Assembly (NCBI GenBank): GCA_020975725.1
Contig: QXJR01000017.1
Location: forward strand, 249,001 to 313,000
From: Picocystis sp. L7
Lineage: Eukaryota; Chlorophyta; Picocystophyceae; Picocystales; Picocystaceae
Reading direction: 5' to 3'
Length of the DNA: 64,000 bases
A model generated the notes under the pieces. It saw only the letters and a program-made list of their open reading frames with translations, was not told where the DNA came from and ran no database searches. Made by a program: the position numbers and the translations under genes. Below, piece after piece: positions 21,949-32,598 of the stretch; position 1 is the first letter of the stretch; every line of letters begins with the position of its first letter.

Positions 21949-22330
21949 ACCATCCTGGACGGTGGGATGGCACCCGAGTGGATCCCCACTCCACCGCGAC
22001 CCTGACTGCGTCTGCAGAGGATTCTCTCTCCTCCTCCCCCGTTGGCCTCGTCGGGCGATGAAAGCGGATCCTTTCCCTTCCTTTTCCCTTTCGATCGGTT
22101 CGGTTCGATCGGACCGATCGGCCTTCTCTTCGGGTCTGGTTTTCCCTTTCCCACCGGATCCACCCCCCCCCCGTTTCCCGGGGAACCCTATCCACCCCCT
22201 CCCTCCCCAACCGTACCGTATCGGATCGGTTGAACGTTCCCCGATCGAGTGGGATCGAGAGAGGGAGGGAGATGGAGAGGGGTTGAGCAGAGGAGAAGTG
22301 TCGACGAAAAGGTGTGCATTGGCTGCAGCG
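21949..22330. other. Intergenic, promoter side of the NFU fusion gene
   Basis: 382 bp. Between 22070 and 22250 it is very rich in GATCGG, GGATC and C-run words; 22255-22290 is purine-rich (GAGAGGGAGGGAGA type). Confidence 0.5.
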
Positions 22331-23575
22331 ATGGTGCATGCCGCACGCCTGGGAGGGCTGCGATCGACGCACGTTCGGAGCAGCAGGAAGGAGGGGAGGA
22401 GAAGAGTGCGCACACGTGTGGCCACGGACGAAAGCGTACCGGAAGGACACCGCGAACTGCACGGGTTCCTCTACCGAGACGGGGAAGAAGAAGAGCACGG
22501 AAGCGAAGGATATCGCCTGAGACCTGGCGTAGATGACGGATCCGAAACGGTGCTCGTCGACGACTGGCTTGCCGAAAGAGAAATGGAAAAACCTCTCGGA
22601 GTGTTTGCCATCTACGACCGGGACAGGAAACCGCAGTACGTGAGCTACTCCAGGAACGTGGTCGTGTCCGTGCGCAGCCTCCGAGACCACGTGGGCGAGG
22701 CGAAGTGCACCTACATGAGAGTGTCCGCATTCGCCAACACAGCCATGGCTACGAGGCAAAACATGGAAAGGGAACTGGAAAACTGGCTGGAAGACCTGGG
22801 TGGTGTGCCTCCAGGAAACGGAGAAGAAAGAGACCTGTGGGATGTCAACGACAAAGGAATGAAAAGGATGTCCGAAGCGGAAGTGCAGGCCTATGAAGAC
22901 AAAAAACTCAAGATGAGGAAAGCCATGGGCGAAAACCTGCACGACGATGTGAAAGGGGAGACGATCGACGCGAAGGAACGCAGGCTGCGTCTCATCAAGG
23001 CGGTGGAAGGGGACAACTGGAGTGAGGTCATTGGGGATCAGACCGAACAGGCCCTGGGACAGGAGACGGTAGTGTCTCCTTTCTCCAACGCAATGGTTCA
23101 TCGAGAGTTGGGCAAGGAACAGGAGGAGGAGGAACCCATGACGGTGGAAAGCGTGGACGGGTGCTTGGAAGAGGTACGTCCCTACCTCATTGCAGATGGT
23201 GGCAATGTGGAGGTCGTCCGTGTGGAGGAGGGGAGGGTGTACCTCAGGCTGCAAGGTGCATGTGGCACGTGTGCAAGCTCCACGTCGACGATGAAGATGG
23301 GCATTGAAAGAGCAATCCAAGGAGCATTTGGAAAGCAATTGAAGGAGGTCGTCCAGTTGGATTCCGGGAACACCTCGACTTCAGTCGCTGCCATCGATGG
23401 TCATTTGAACACTTTGCGTCCTGCCATTCATGGATTAGGTGGCAGTGTGGAAGTTTTGAGTCTGGAAAACGGCATCTGCAAGATCAAGTACGCAGGTCCT
23501 GAACCCATTGGCATGGGTGTGAAGGCTGCTGTGCAGGACAGGTTCCGTGATTTGAAAGTTGTCGAGTTTGTGTAA
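22331..23575 (+). CDS. GIY-YIG-like domain fused to two NFU domains, plastid type
   Basis: 414-residue single-exon protein. After an Arg-rich probable transit peptide (1-32), residues about 88-170 form a GIY-YIG-like domain (GVFAIYDRDRKPQYVSYSRN ... LEDLGGVPPGN) of the kind found in front of glutaredoxin in plant GRXS16. Residues about 271-345 are an NFU domain with the Fe-S ligating CGTC at 311-314 (LIADGGNVEVV ... GACGTCASS). Residues 361-414 are a second NFU domain without cysteines, the arrangement known from plant plastid NFU1-3. NFU proteins pass Fe-S clusters to client enzymes. The GIY-YIG part is probably not a working nuclease, because the second motif reads YVSYS without the usual YIG. 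A GIY-YIG plus NFU fusion is not one I know from land plants. It converges with the copper chaperone gene 162 bp away. Confidence 0.88.
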   Translation: MVHAARLGGLRSTHVRSSRKEGRRRVRTRVATDESVPEGHRELHGFLYRDGEEEEHGSEGYRLRPGVDDGSETVLVDDWLAEREMEKPLGVFAIYDRDRKPQYVSYSRNVVVSVRSLRDHVGEAKCTYMRVSAFANTAMATRQNMERELENWLEDLGGVPPGNGEERDLWDVNDKGMKRMSEAEVQAYEDKKLKMRKAMGENLHDDVKGETIDAKERRLRLIKAVEGDNWSEVIGDQTEQALGQETVVSPFSNAMVHRELGKEQEEEEPMTVESVDGCLEEVRPYLIADGGNVEVVRVEEGRVYLRLQGACGTCASSTSTMKMGIERAIQGAFGKQLKEVVQLDSGNTSTSVAAIDGHLNTLRPAIHGLGGSVEVLSLENGICKIKYAGPEPIGMGVKAAVQDRFRDLKVVEFV

Positions 23576-23737
23576 GCTAATTACTGTGAAATCGTGACAA
23601 GGAAAGATAAGTGGTTTCAACTCGGGATGGAGGCGTAATAGGGATGTTCGAAAACGCCCGCGACGCTTGTGCAGCACACTTGCATTCGCAAGCACCGCGT
23701 TGCCGTTCTTCTCTTCGCACGAATGGTTCCGTGTTTT

Positions 23738-24039
23738 CTAGTTCCAGAATTCGGTGGCCAGCCCTGTCTTCGCGACCTTCTCTTTGACGTTTTCGGGATC
23801 CACTTGTCCACGCACGACCACTTTCTTCTCCTCTACATCGATGTCGACCGAGTCGACCCCTACGGCACGGTCGGACGTGGTCGGTCAGCCGACGTTTCTC
23901 GCCTTTTTTTCCGTTCCTCCCCGTCTTCTTTCTCTTCCCGTGGGAAGGTTGGCGCACCGTCCACTTTCCCGAGCACCCTTCGGACGGATCCCGCGCATCC
24001 TTGGCAGGTCATGGCGACGCGCAGCACGACTTCCGTCAT
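23738..24039 (-). CDS. ATX1: ATX1-like copper chaperone (HMA domain)
   Basis: Tiny two-exon gene: 23958-24039 and 23738-23859 with a 98-bp intron (GTGCGC..GTAG), giving 67 residues. The product is a single heavy-metal-associated domain: [20 protein letters not shown] with the metal-binding MTCxxC cysteines at residues 12 and 15, then [20 protein letters not shown] across the splice, [18 protein letters not shown] and the end ATEFWN. Length and order fit cytosolic ATX1/ATOX1, which delivers Cu(I) to P-type ATPases. No transit peptide. The exons are 27 and 40 codons, so the gene is easily missed. Confidence 0.9.
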
Positions 24040-25175
24040 CGTCGAATGTGGCTCTGGTTTCGCAGTCCCACGAACGAACGGTCGATGTGCCTTACTCCCT
24101 CGCCTGTGGCATCCGGATCGATTGGGAAGGAACGTTCCCTTCTGTCCGGGTCAAACGCATCCGAACGAACCCGAAGGGGTTCGGGTCGATCGGGGAGATG
24201 TGCCCCCGACATCTCGGAAGGATCCAGCACGGATCCGTCCCGGACCTGGGAGTTTCTTCTCTGCTGGGGAGGGAAACGGGAGGGACACCTCCCAAGGAGA
24301 CGTATGTCCGGTGGAGTAGGAATGAAACGACGCTCGTTCGGGATCGAGTCGATGCGACGACGATGGTCACGAAGCAAATGTGCACTTTTTCCACCGTCTG
24401 CATCCCCTGGCTCGCAGCTGCGGCCCTCCCATCACAAGGCCTCGGACGTCGTCCTTCGCGAGGTTTCGAATGGATGGACGCCTGCGCGCCATCCATCACC
24501 TGCATCCATTCCACCACGACACGTTGCCCTTCCACACCACATGTGCCGTTCGGACCAAGCAGGAGCCGAGACCTTTCCTCCCTCTGGATTCGAGTCGTCC
24601 GAGGTATCCTGTGGGGTTCCTGCCTGCTTGGTTTGGGACTGCTGTCTTCGCGATCCTTTAATGGTCTTCGGACGGTCCCTCCTGGTTCGGGTCTCGATTG
24701 GAGAACCGGATGCGAGAAAGCGTGCGGTGAACCGAGGACCGTCCCTTCGAGTCCTCTCGAACCCAGCCCGATCGATTGGGAAGTGGAAACCCGATGGAAA
24801 GGGATGGATGGAACCCGAGGACCGTTCCCTTCGAGTCCCCTCGAACCCAGCCCGATCGATTGGGAAGTGGAAACCCGATGGAAAGGGATGGATGGAACCC
24901 GAGGACCGTTCCCTTCGAGTCCCCTCGAACCCAGCCCGATCGATTGGGAAGTGGAAACCCGATGGAAAGGGATGGATGGAACCCGAGGACCGTTCCCTTC
25001 GAGTCCCCTCGAACCCAGCCCGATCGATTGGGAAGTGGAAACCCGATGGAAAGGGATGGATGGAACCCGAGGACCGTCCCCTTTCCCCCATCCACACCCG
25101 ACCAGACCCTCTCCCTCGATCGGTCTCGATTGAAGCGTGAAGCAGAGCGGTTGCGCCGCCACTGCTTGTGCAGCC
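24040..25175. other. Divergent promoter region of ATX1 and GAR1
   Basis: 1.1 kb, rich in GATC words, containing the 84-bp tandem repeat at 24734-25080. The long frames through the repeat are repeat translations, not proteins. Confidence 0.6.
24734..25080. repeat. 84-bp tandem repeat, four copies
   Basis: Four head-to-tail units begin with GAGGACCGT at 24734, 24817, 24901 and 24985, with a truncated fifth start at 25069. The first spacing is 83 bp, the others 84. Units are almost identical and each contains the palindromic core CGATCGAT followed by TGGGAAGTGG. The period is a multiple of three, so all frames stay open through it. Confidence 0.95.
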
Positions 25176-25766
25176 ATGCGTCCGCCTCGCGGGAGCGGAT
25201 TTCGCGGACGAGGTGGTTTCGGAGGGGGTCGTGGTGGAGGAAGAGGGGGTGGATCGTACGGGAGGGACGAAGGTCCGCCCGCCGAGGTGGTGGAAGCGGG
25301 AGAATTCCTGCACGATTGCGAAGGAGAAGCCTTGTGCAAACTCACCAACGCCAAAGTGCCGTACTTCAACGGACCTATCTACCTCCAAAACAAAACCCAG
25401 GTGGGGAAAGTGGAAGAGATCCTCGGACCCATCAACAAAGCCTACTTCACCATCAAGATGGATCCTGGCGTCGTCGCCTCGTCCTATGCGGCTGGAGACA
25501 AGTTCTACATCTCCACAGAAAAGCTGCTCCCTCTCGAAAGATTCCTGCCGAGGCCGAAAGGTGCAGGAGGAGGTGGTAGAGGAGGAGGGAGAGGAGGAAG
25601 AGGTGGAGGACGTGGTGGAAGAGGTGGAGGAAGAGGGACGCCCAGAGGTGGACGAGGAGGGTTCCGTGGTGGTGGTGGTGGAGGCGGTTTCCGCGGAGGC
25701 GGTGGTGGCTTCCGTGGCGCAAGCCCACGCGGACGTGGAGGATTCCGCGGCCGCGGTAGAGGATGA
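25176..25766 (+). CDS. GAR1: H/ACA snoRNP subunit GAR1
   Basis: 196-residue nucleolar protein of H/ACA ribonucleoproteins, which guide rRNA pseudouridylation. Gly-Arg-rich (RGG) arms flank the core at residues about 1-28 and 132-196. The core contains [19 protein letters not shown], then [35 protein letters not shown] and [19 protein letters not shown], all in the order of the Gar1 fold. The ATG at 25176 starts [14 protein letters not shown]; no upstream ATG exists in this frame. The gene converges with RPN11, 166 bp apart. Confidence 0.96.
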   Translation: MRPPRGSGFRGRGGFGGGRGGGRGGGSYGRDEGPPAEVVEAGEFLHDCEGEALCKLTNAKVPYFNGPIYLQNKTQVGKVEEILGPINKAYFTIKMDPGVVASSYAAGDKFYISTEKLLPLERFLPRPKGAGGGGRGGGRGGRGGGRGGRGGGRGTPRGGRGGFRGGGGGGGFRGGGGGFRGASPRGRGGFRGRGRG

Positions 25767-25932
25767 ATCGTTGGAACATCGGCATCGGTATGAAAAGGAT
25801 GACAGCGGTGGATGCGCACGCACCGTAGTTGAAACCCGACTTGGACACGGAAAGAAGGATACGCACCCCTTGGAGATGTTCGGCTGAGGACAAGCCCCGT
25901 TCTATGCAATAAACAAAGTGTTAGACTTTTTT

Positions 25933-27120
25933 CTAGAATACAACTGTGTCTAGCATGGCACTCAACACTTGGATGATGTTCGAGGACATCAATCTCTGTA
26001 CATTCTCTTCCAAGTGCTTCTTCGCATCTTGACGTCCAACCCTTGCCACCACTAATTTGTCGGCGCTGAGCTCTTCCTCCTCCTGCACTGCCTGATCATA
26101 CTTCTTGGCAAACTCTTTGAGCTCAGCAAGGCACTTCTCGTTCGACGCGGTGTGTTCCTTGAAGTCGCCGACCAACAGACCATCGGTCCACCTCTTCTTG
26201 TGCAAATTCAGCAGCATCTGTTCCTCCAGTTCATTCTTCCTGTAGTTGATGCCGATGGAGTAGTAGTGCCTGTTGAGTCCGTGGATGAGGGCCTGGATAG
26301 ACGGTTTGTTCAAGTGTCCCACATTGGAGGTGGTCTGCCGAGGCTCTTGCCCCAGCATCATCGTCTGTGGGTTGATCAGACGAAAGGCATCAATGACAAC
26401 CTTCCCTTTCACGCTTTGGATCGGATCCACCACAACAGCTACGGCCCTCGGGTTCAGTGCTTCGAAGCTCTGCTGGGTGTTGATGTCCACACCCGACAAC
26501 CAGCACCCAAACCCTGGATGGCTGTGATACCAACCTACCACCACTTCCGGGCGTCCTGTCTGCTTCAGCATATCCATCATGTTTGTTTGAAAGACAGGAT
26601 CGACTGCTTCCACACTGACGCCCGTTCCGCTCTGAGGCATGGCGAAGACGTCCACCACCTTGACGGTGTAATCGTCCACGAACTCTCCGAGCATGAGTCC
26701 CATCACCTCCATCGGCACGCCGGCTCGACCTGTCATCCGGAATTCGAAAGACGTCGGTCAGTTCCACTCCACAAGTGCGCGGATGCGGTGGTGGAAGCGC
26801 GCGATGTCGAAAGGTGCACCCTCGAACCTCGGACGTGCACCTCGGTGGACCGATCGGACCCCGTTCGAAACTCGCTCGGCAGGAGACCATCCGAAACCCC
26901 GCCACGTCCATTTCTTTCTTCTGCTTCTCCTCGTCAAGAACGCCACGTTTTTCTTCGGCGAACGTACGCGTGTCTTCTACGCACCGTGCTTGAGCATCTT
27001 CAGCAACGCCAAGGAAGAGATGTACACTTGTTCGGCCGTGTCCACCATCGGCGCGTCCGAGGGCGGACCTCCGAGTCCTCCAGCTCCCACATTGCTGAAG
27101 AGCCTTTGAATGCGATCCAT
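25933..27120 (-). CDS. RPN11: 26S proteasome deubiquitinase RPN11 (PSMD14)
   Basis: Metalloprotease subunit of the 19S lid that removes ubiquitin chains from substrates. Exons 26985-27120 and 25933-26729 join across a 255-bp intron (GTGCGT..ACAG) inside [16 protein letters not shown], giving 310 residues, the same as human PSMD14. The JAMM zinc motif is complete: [14 protein letters not shown] at about residues 114-127, with the upstream Glu in [11 protein letters not shown]. The N-terminal [20 protein letters not shown] and C-terminal SAMLDTVVF fit the family. Confidence 0.97.
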
Positions 27121-27561
27121 CCTTCCTGGTAGCAACGGTTTGGATGGACGCGCACGTGGACGATCGGTCGCGGATCGCCTCGAACGGATGATCTGTGGAA
27201 CACCAGCACGGTGCACACCGTCACGGGCCACATCCGCCCAACCGGTTACGGATGTCGAGCGGCTGGCTCGGTCCCCACCTTCCGAGGATCGGGGAAGGAG
27301 GGAAAGGGAAGGGTCGACCGAACCCCGGTCGACCCTCTTATCCATTGGAAGACGCGTTCCCTTTCCCATGGGAAGATGGACCGGGTTGATAAGGAAGTAC
27401 AAAGGAATGGGAAGGATGGGAGGACTTCCTCCAAGGGTCCCGTACGGAGAACCCCGTCCCGGACGGTGCAGCATCGTACAAAAAAGCCGTTTTTCGTTCG
27501 ATGCGCGTCGAGGATTCAGGCGCCAGGTGGGAGTCGGACCGTCGCGAGGCGCGTTTCGGAG
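27121..27561. other. Divergent promoter region of RPN11 and the J-protein gene
   Basis: 441 bp, GC-rich, with a GTCGACC-containing direct repeat near 27313-27335 and CCCATGGGAA at 27366. No gene seen. Confidence 0.5.
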
Positions 27562-28125
27562 ATGGCGGATCCTGCCACCATGACGGTCCATGAAGCGCTT
27601 CGTGCGCTCCGTTTGGATCCGAAGGACGCGTCGGATCCCGAAGGATGCGTGGATGGAACCCTCCTGCGGTCGCGGTTCCGAAAACTCGCGCTGAAACACC
27701 ATCCAGACAAGAATGGCGGATCCGAACAAGCCGCCGAAGCGTTCCGTCGCGTTGCTGCTGCGTACGAGTTCCTGAGGAGAGACGAAGAGGGAAGGAAGAA
27801 GTTCGACGTGGAGGAGTTCCGATCGAAGTGCGACGTGCCACTGGCCGACGAGCTGGACGAGATCCTGGCGCGGGCCATGAAAGGAGAGGACGTGGAAATG
27901 TTGCTCCGAAAGAAAGGCGTGTACAGGCCACCCTCGAATTTTGGCGTGTTCCCTTTCCCGAAGTGGGAAAAGCAAGAGAGATGCCCCATCTCGAACGAAA
28001 GGAAGGCGAAACAAGACGAAGATGAAGAGTACACGGCGGAACGAGTCGAGGAAATCATCACCCACGCGTTCGCGAGCGACGAATCGGAATCTGAGGCTGA
28101 AGACGATCAAGATGTGGAATGGTAA
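27562..28125 (+). CDS. J-domain protein, small, acidic tail
   Basis: 187 residues. The J domain covers about residues 7-80, with the HPD motif intact ([20 protein letters not shown]) and [16 protein letters not shown] closing helix 4. This is enough to stimulate an Hsp70 ATPase. The rest has [20 protein letters not shown] and an acidic tail ([12 protein letters not shown]). I cannot place it in a named class; no zinc finger, membrane segment or targeting peptide is seen, so it is a cytosolic or nuclear class C J-protein by inference. The start [16 protein letters not shown] was chosen as the first ATG before the domain. It ends 27 bp from the convergent pol eta gene. Confidence 0.87.
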   Translation: MADPATMTVHEALRALRLDPKDASDPEGCVDGTLLRSRFRKLALKHHPDKNGGSEQAAEAFRRVAAAYEFLRRDEEGRKKFDVEEFRSKCDVPLADELDEILARAMKGEDVEMLLRKKGVYRPPSNFGVFPFPKWEKQERCPISNERKAKQDEDEEYTAERVEEIITHAFASDESESEAEDDQDVEW

Positions 28126-28152
28126 GGTTGACGCAAAATACGGGCATTTCTT

Positions 28153-30006
28153 TCATCTCTTGAAGAATGATTGTATGCTTGCTTTGGGTGCTTTGACAGT
28201 GAGCCTTTTGCGCTTGGCCTGCTGCACGCCAGAGCTCGTGTTGTGCTCCCTCAACATTTCTTTCCTCTTCATGATCTGAAGCACCTCTGACTTTATGTCC
28301 TCCGGGAGCTCGTCAAGGACAGACTTATCAATCTCGTCAACGTTATAGAACTTGAAGGTCTCGCTGTGCACTGCTTTGGTGCTTTGAATGTGGGGTGCCT
28401 GTGCGTAAGAAGGGGTGCTGTTTTCACTCACGGATGCAGGAGCTCCCATTGTCCCGTGCCTCTGTGCATCAAACGGTGCTTCTGGTTTGTTTTGACCAAC
28501 CAAATGCACGTCTCCTTCTTCAAACGCATCATACTCAAGACCAGCTCCTTTCAGAGCATCTTGTGCAGCCGCGTGATGGCCTCCTCCGGCATCACATGGA
28601 GCGGATTTGAAGAAGTTGCTGATGGTTGTTGCACCTTTTAGGTCTTTGAACCCCCCTGCCATCAAGTACAGTGAAGTGATTCTAAATGTTCTACTTTTAT
28701 TCTGGTCTGCCCAACGTTTGACGACGTTGGTTGCGTCCTTCGCAACCACCTCTGGCCCACCATGCCGCAACTGGCATGCTCTCGTAATGTATCTCTTCAA
28801 TCCTAGAGTCCACTGCTGCGTGGACTGTGCGGTGGACCCGTTTTCGAAAAAAATATGCCCGATCCCAACCGTGAGGCCCGTTGCCATGCGGTGGTGCTCC
28901 GTCCGGTCTTCCTCCAGTCTATCGACAAGCTCGCTGCTTAGTTCTAACATCCAATTCATCACACTCTCTATGTCTCCTAAACTATGCAACCCCCTGAAAT
29001 TCTTCCCGGTGACGATTTGTTTCACTGCCTGTCTTGGTCTCACAGGGTCGTCGTCCATCCCGTGTGAGAGCCGGACCAGGTACTCCGCAGTGGAGGAACC
29101 AAACGCATTGGTCAATGTGCTTTCAGGAATGGCCGCGAGTTCCCCCACGGTGTCGATTTGAAAATGTTCCCTGACGGAAGCACCGAGTTTCATGCCTAGG
29201 CCCCGCAGTTTGTTGATGGGTAGATTTTTCAAGATCAAATTCACTCCGTCATCGATCACCAGCGTTTGTTGGTTGGGTTTGTACATGCCCGACACAAGCT
29301 TGGAGAGCAATTTATTGGTGGAGATACCTGCGGAGCACGTGAATCCGAGCTCTTCGAAGACCGCTTGGCGCAGTTCCGCGACCACCGCCGCACCGCAAGC
29401 CAGCATGATTTCTGTCTCGGTCCAGATGTCTTCCACCCTTTCCCACCATCGTTTCGCTTCCACCTTCATTTCCTCTTTTGTACCTTCCACGAGTCCCACG
29501 ACGTTGGTGCTTTTCACCTTCTCTTCTTTGGCGTTCTTCTCGTTCCACGTTTCTCTCTTTTCGTACGCCGCTTCGGTGACGTCCAAGTACGCTTCGTCGA
29601 TGGAGGCCCTTTCGCACACGGCGTTTCTGGCGAAGATTTCCATGATTTTGGCGCTGGCTTCTCGATATGGCGAGAGGTCGGCTTTTTGGTGTCTCACCGG
29701 CACCTGCACGGTCTGCAGCTGCGGACAGAGCTTCCTGGCTTCTTGTGCGCGCATGTTCCTGGTGACACCACACGCACGTGCTTCGTATCCCACGGCGATG
29801 AGGGAGCCGTTGGATCGATTCATGAGTCGGTCGTCTTCTGGACGCAGGTCCTGCACGTCTCCGAAGGGATTGTACTGCATCACGGCGCAAGGCACGCCTC
29901 GCAGTTCCGTTCGACGCGCCTGTTCCACCTGCACGTAGAAGCAGTCCAGGTCCACGTGCACCACCAAACGCACCCTCTGTGCGTTCCCTCCCGCGCAGGA
30001 CGCCAT
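28153..30006 (-). CDS. POLH: DNA polymerase eta (Y family)
   Basis: 617-residue single-exon translesion polymerase that copies past UV dimers. Catalytic acids are D19 in VVHVDLDCFYVQVE and D137/E138 in ASIDEAYLD. GYEARACGVTRNMRAQEA is the eta-type finger, FTCSAGISTNKLLSKLVSG the palm, and the little-finger domain follows. The C-terminal region holds a ubiquitin-binding motif of the UBM type (SVLDELPEDIKSEVLQIM), as in plant eta rather than the UBZ finger of animals. Two PCNA-box-like ends are TTISNFF and SIQSFFKR at the very C-terminus, both without the leading Gln. The ATG at 30006 gives MASCAGGNAQRVRL directly before the first strand. Confidence 0.95.
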   Translation of the reverse strand: MASCAGGNAQRVRLVVHVDLDCFYVQVEQARRTELRGVPCAVMQYNPFGDVQDLRPEDDRLMNRSNGSLIAVGYEARACGVTRNMRAQEARKLCPQLQTVQVPVRHQKADLSPYREASAKIMEIFARNAVCERASIDEAYLDVTEAAYEKRETWNEKNAKEEKVKSTNVVGLVEGTKEEMKVEAKRWWERVEDIWTETEIMLACGAAVVAELRQAVFEELGFTCSAGISTNKLLSKLVSGMYKPNQQTLVIDDGVNLILKNLPINKLRGLGMKLGASVREHFQIDTVGELAAIPESTLTNAFGSSTAEYLVRLSHGMDDDPVRPRQAVKQIVTGKNFRGLHSLGDIESVMNWMLELSSELVDRLEEDRTEHHRMATGLTVGIGHIFFENGSTAQSTQQWTLGLKRYITRACQLRHGGPEVVAKDATNVVKRWADQNKSRTFRITSLYLMAGGFKDLKGATTISNFFKSAPCDAGGGHHAAAQDALKGAGLEYDAFEEGDVHLVGQNKPEAPFDAQRHGTMGAPASVSENSTPSYAQAPHIQSTKAVHSETFKFYNVDEIDKSVLDELPEDIKSEVLQIMKRKEMLREHNTSSGVQQAKRKRLTVKAPKASIQSFFKR

Positions 30007-31041
30007 CTTCCGAACGGTTCCAGGTCCCAAAGACGCCTTTCTGCCGCCTGGAGGTCCCAGGCGGTCCTTCGGATCACGCGAAGGTGCGCGGATGCGCGTC
30101 GGATGTCGTCGACGAAGGTGACGCCAGGCGATGGGCCATGGCCGTACCCCAACGTACGGATACGGCACACGGACGGAAGGGTCGGGGTGGATTGGAAGGG
30201 GACGAAGGGACGTGTCCATGGGGGCAATGGACAGGAGGCTACATCGAGCGGCATTGGTAGAGGCATGGACACCGATGGATGCCAGCAGTGGGAGAGGCAT
30301 GGACGTGGATGGTCACAAGCAGGATTGCTTGGGATGGATCTCCAGGTCAAGAGCCGGGATGCAAAGGCGTGAGGGTCCTCGTCAAGGAGGTCCAACGATG
30401 CACGAATGAGCTTGCGTTGGATTCGAAGGAAGGAGGAACGAACCAACCACCACTTCGTCAAAAGGAGATGTTCAAGGCACCAATCACGATGTGAATTCCC
30501 AATTCGCACGTTTGGATGGAAGGGTGCGGAGAGGAAGCTCCCATCGTTGACGGTGAATCCAAGGAAACGCAAGCCGTGACCCGACCATGGAAGTATCCGT
30601 CCCTCAATTGCACCCCACGAACTAGCCGGCCACGATGCACCACTTGGAATCCCCAAACGATACGGGCGGATGTCAAAAGACACCTCGGCACTCATGACAT
30701 TGCATGATCAACGCTCCTATTCGTGTTTGTTTCCCTCGCCCGAAGCGGAACCGCTTGCGGCGCTGACCACACGGGCTCGCCGCATCACGCCCAGGAGAAA
30801 TCGAACGGCCAAGCCTCTCCTCTCTCCCAATTCATCGCGCGAGTTCGCCTGTCCATGCTGCTTCAAATCTTTCCCCTTGGTTTGCATTAGTGTTGGCCTT
30901 GGTTGGGTTCAACCACGAAGTCTACCACCCAAGTTTCTTGGACGTGTGATTGAAGGTGACTCGTGGAGTTCGGAGAACGAAGCGGTGTGGAAGGAACCGC
31001 AACGAGCAAGTTCGCCGCCACCTGCAGTGCACGCGTCGACG
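30007..31041. other. Divergent promoter region of POLH and PPIL4
   Basis: 1 kb. AGAGGCATGGAC is repeated near 30267 and 30294. Open frames on both strands lack family resemblance. No gene supported. Confidence 0.5.
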
Positions 31042-32550
31042 ATGTCGGTGCTGCTGGAGACGAGTGTCGGCGACGTCGTGGTGGACCTCTTCGTGGAAGA
31101 ATGTCCGCTGGCGTGTCGGAACTTTCTGAAGCTGTGCAAAGCGAAGAGGTACAACGGATGCCTTTTCTTCGACGTCCAGCGAGACTTCCTCGTGCAAAGT
31201 GGCGATCCTACGAACAAGGGAACCGGCGGAGAGTCCATCTATGGGCTGCTTTATGGACCACAGGCACGATACTTCGAGCATGAAGTTCGCCTGCCGCGGC
31301 TGTCACACGCACGTGCAGGCACCGTCGGAATGGCGAGTGCTGGACCGGATCAGAACGCTTCTCAATTTTACATCACCATGACCAAAGGCCTCCACCGGTT
31401 GGATGGACAACACACCGTCTTTGGAGAGGTTGCAGAAGGAATGGAGACCTTGGAAAAGATCAACGAGACATTGTGTGATGAAGCAGGTAGGCCGTGGCAG
31501 AACATACGAATCAAGCACGCTTTGATCCTGGACGATCCTTTTCCGGATCCACAAGGGATGGAAGAATTGATCCCCGACAAGTCCCCAGTCTGGGTACCTG
31601 ATCCAGATGACGACCGTCTTGAGGAAGACTGGAAACCGGAGGAGGAAGAAAGAGATCAAGAAGAGATTGACAAGAGGATTCGAGAGCAAGAGGCCAAATC
31701 GCGCGCCGTGGTGCTGGAGATGATTGGAGATCTCCCGAGCGCCGATGTGGCACCACCAGAAAATGTTCTCTTCATATGCAAATTGAATCCAGTGACCAGC
31801 GACGATGACCTGGAGATCATTTTCTCGCGCTTTGGGAAGATCCTCTCTTGTGATATCATTAGGGATAAAACCACTGGAGACAGCCTGTGCTATGGTTTTG
31901 TGGCTTTCGAAGACAACAAGAGCGCAGAGGAAGCTTACTTCAAGATGAACAATGTCCTCATAGACGACCGCAGGATCCTGGTCGATTTCAGCCAGAGCGT
32001 GAGTCATCTCTGGAACAAGTACAATCGCCATGGAAAACAAGGGAGCTCAGACGATGCCCACATGGCCCGCAGGGGGCGTGGCCGTGATCCAGGCAAAAGG
32101 GTGCACCTCAAAAGAGAAGCGGTGGCGTTCCATCCACAGTCTGGCCGTCATAGGCTCCTTCTCGACCCCGAGAAAGTGAAGGAAAGTAGGGAGCAGGGGG
32201 ACAGGCAAGCACGATCGAGTCATCCTTCACGCACCGGGAGGGAAAGGGAGGAACACTTTGCCAACGAACGCGGGCAGAGCTCGAGGGGCAAGAGGAGGTG
32301 GGAGGACAGCGACAGGCGCCACGATCGGGGACGAGAAATGGATGAGGGGAGAAGGCACAGGAGAGACAGCAGAGAGGTCAACTACCATAGGCGTGATTAT
32401 TCGAGGGATGAGCAGTACTCCAACCACCACCATGAGCCTCACCGGCGTTCCAGATCCCGTGACAGATACAGGGATCATGCTTCGCGTAGCAGGCGAGCTT
32501 ACGATGACGATCCATACCGTGATCGCGGTGATCGGAGAGGCAGAAGATAG
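31042..32550 (+). CDS. PPIL4: Cyclophilin-RRM protein (PPIL4/CYP59 type)
   Basis: 502-residue nuclear prolyl isomerase of the spliceosome/transcription-linked PPIL4 group. The order is cyclophilin domain about 1-165 ([56 protein letters not shown]), an acidic linker ([19 protein letters not shown]), an RRM about 240-320 ([20 protein letters not shown] with RNP1-like [10 protein letters not shown]), then a long Arg/Ser/Asp-rich tail. Plant CYP59 has a CCHC zinc knuckle after the RRM; none is visible here, so the layout is closer to animal PPIL4. The ATG at 31042 was chosen because the fold starts immediately. Confidence 0.95.
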   Translation: MSVLLETSVGDVVVDLFVEECPLACRNFLKLCKAKRYNGCLFFDVQRDFLVQSGDPTNKGTGGESIYGLLYGPQARYFEHEVRLPRLSHARAGTVGMASAGPDQNASQFYITMTKGLHRLDGQHTVFGEVAEGMETLEKINETLCDEAGRPWQNIRIKHALILDDPFPDPQGMEELIPDKSPVWVPDPDDDRLEEDWKPEEEERDQEEIDKRIREQEAKSRAVVLEMIGDLPSADVAPPENVLFICKLNPVTSDDDLEIIFSRFGKILSCDIIRDKTTGDSLCYGFVAFEDNKSAEEAYFKMNNVLIDDRRILVDFSQSVSHLWNKYNRHGKQGSSDDAHMARRGRGRDPGKRVHLKREAVAFHPQSGRHRLLLDPEKVKESREQGDRQARSSHPSRTGREREEHFANERGQSSRGKRRWEDSDRRHDRGREMDEGRRHRRDSREVNYHRRDYSRDEQYSNHHHEPHRRSRSRDRYRDHASRSRRAYDDDPYRDRGDRRGRR

Positions 32551-32598
32551 CCATGTTTGTTATGTCCACAATGAGGCCTTGTCCGGGACAGGTACCTA

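Noticed and set aside
24001-25133. Long open frames on both strands through the 84-bp repeat
   Set aside because: They exist because the repeat period is a multiple of three; their translation is repetitive and matches nothing.
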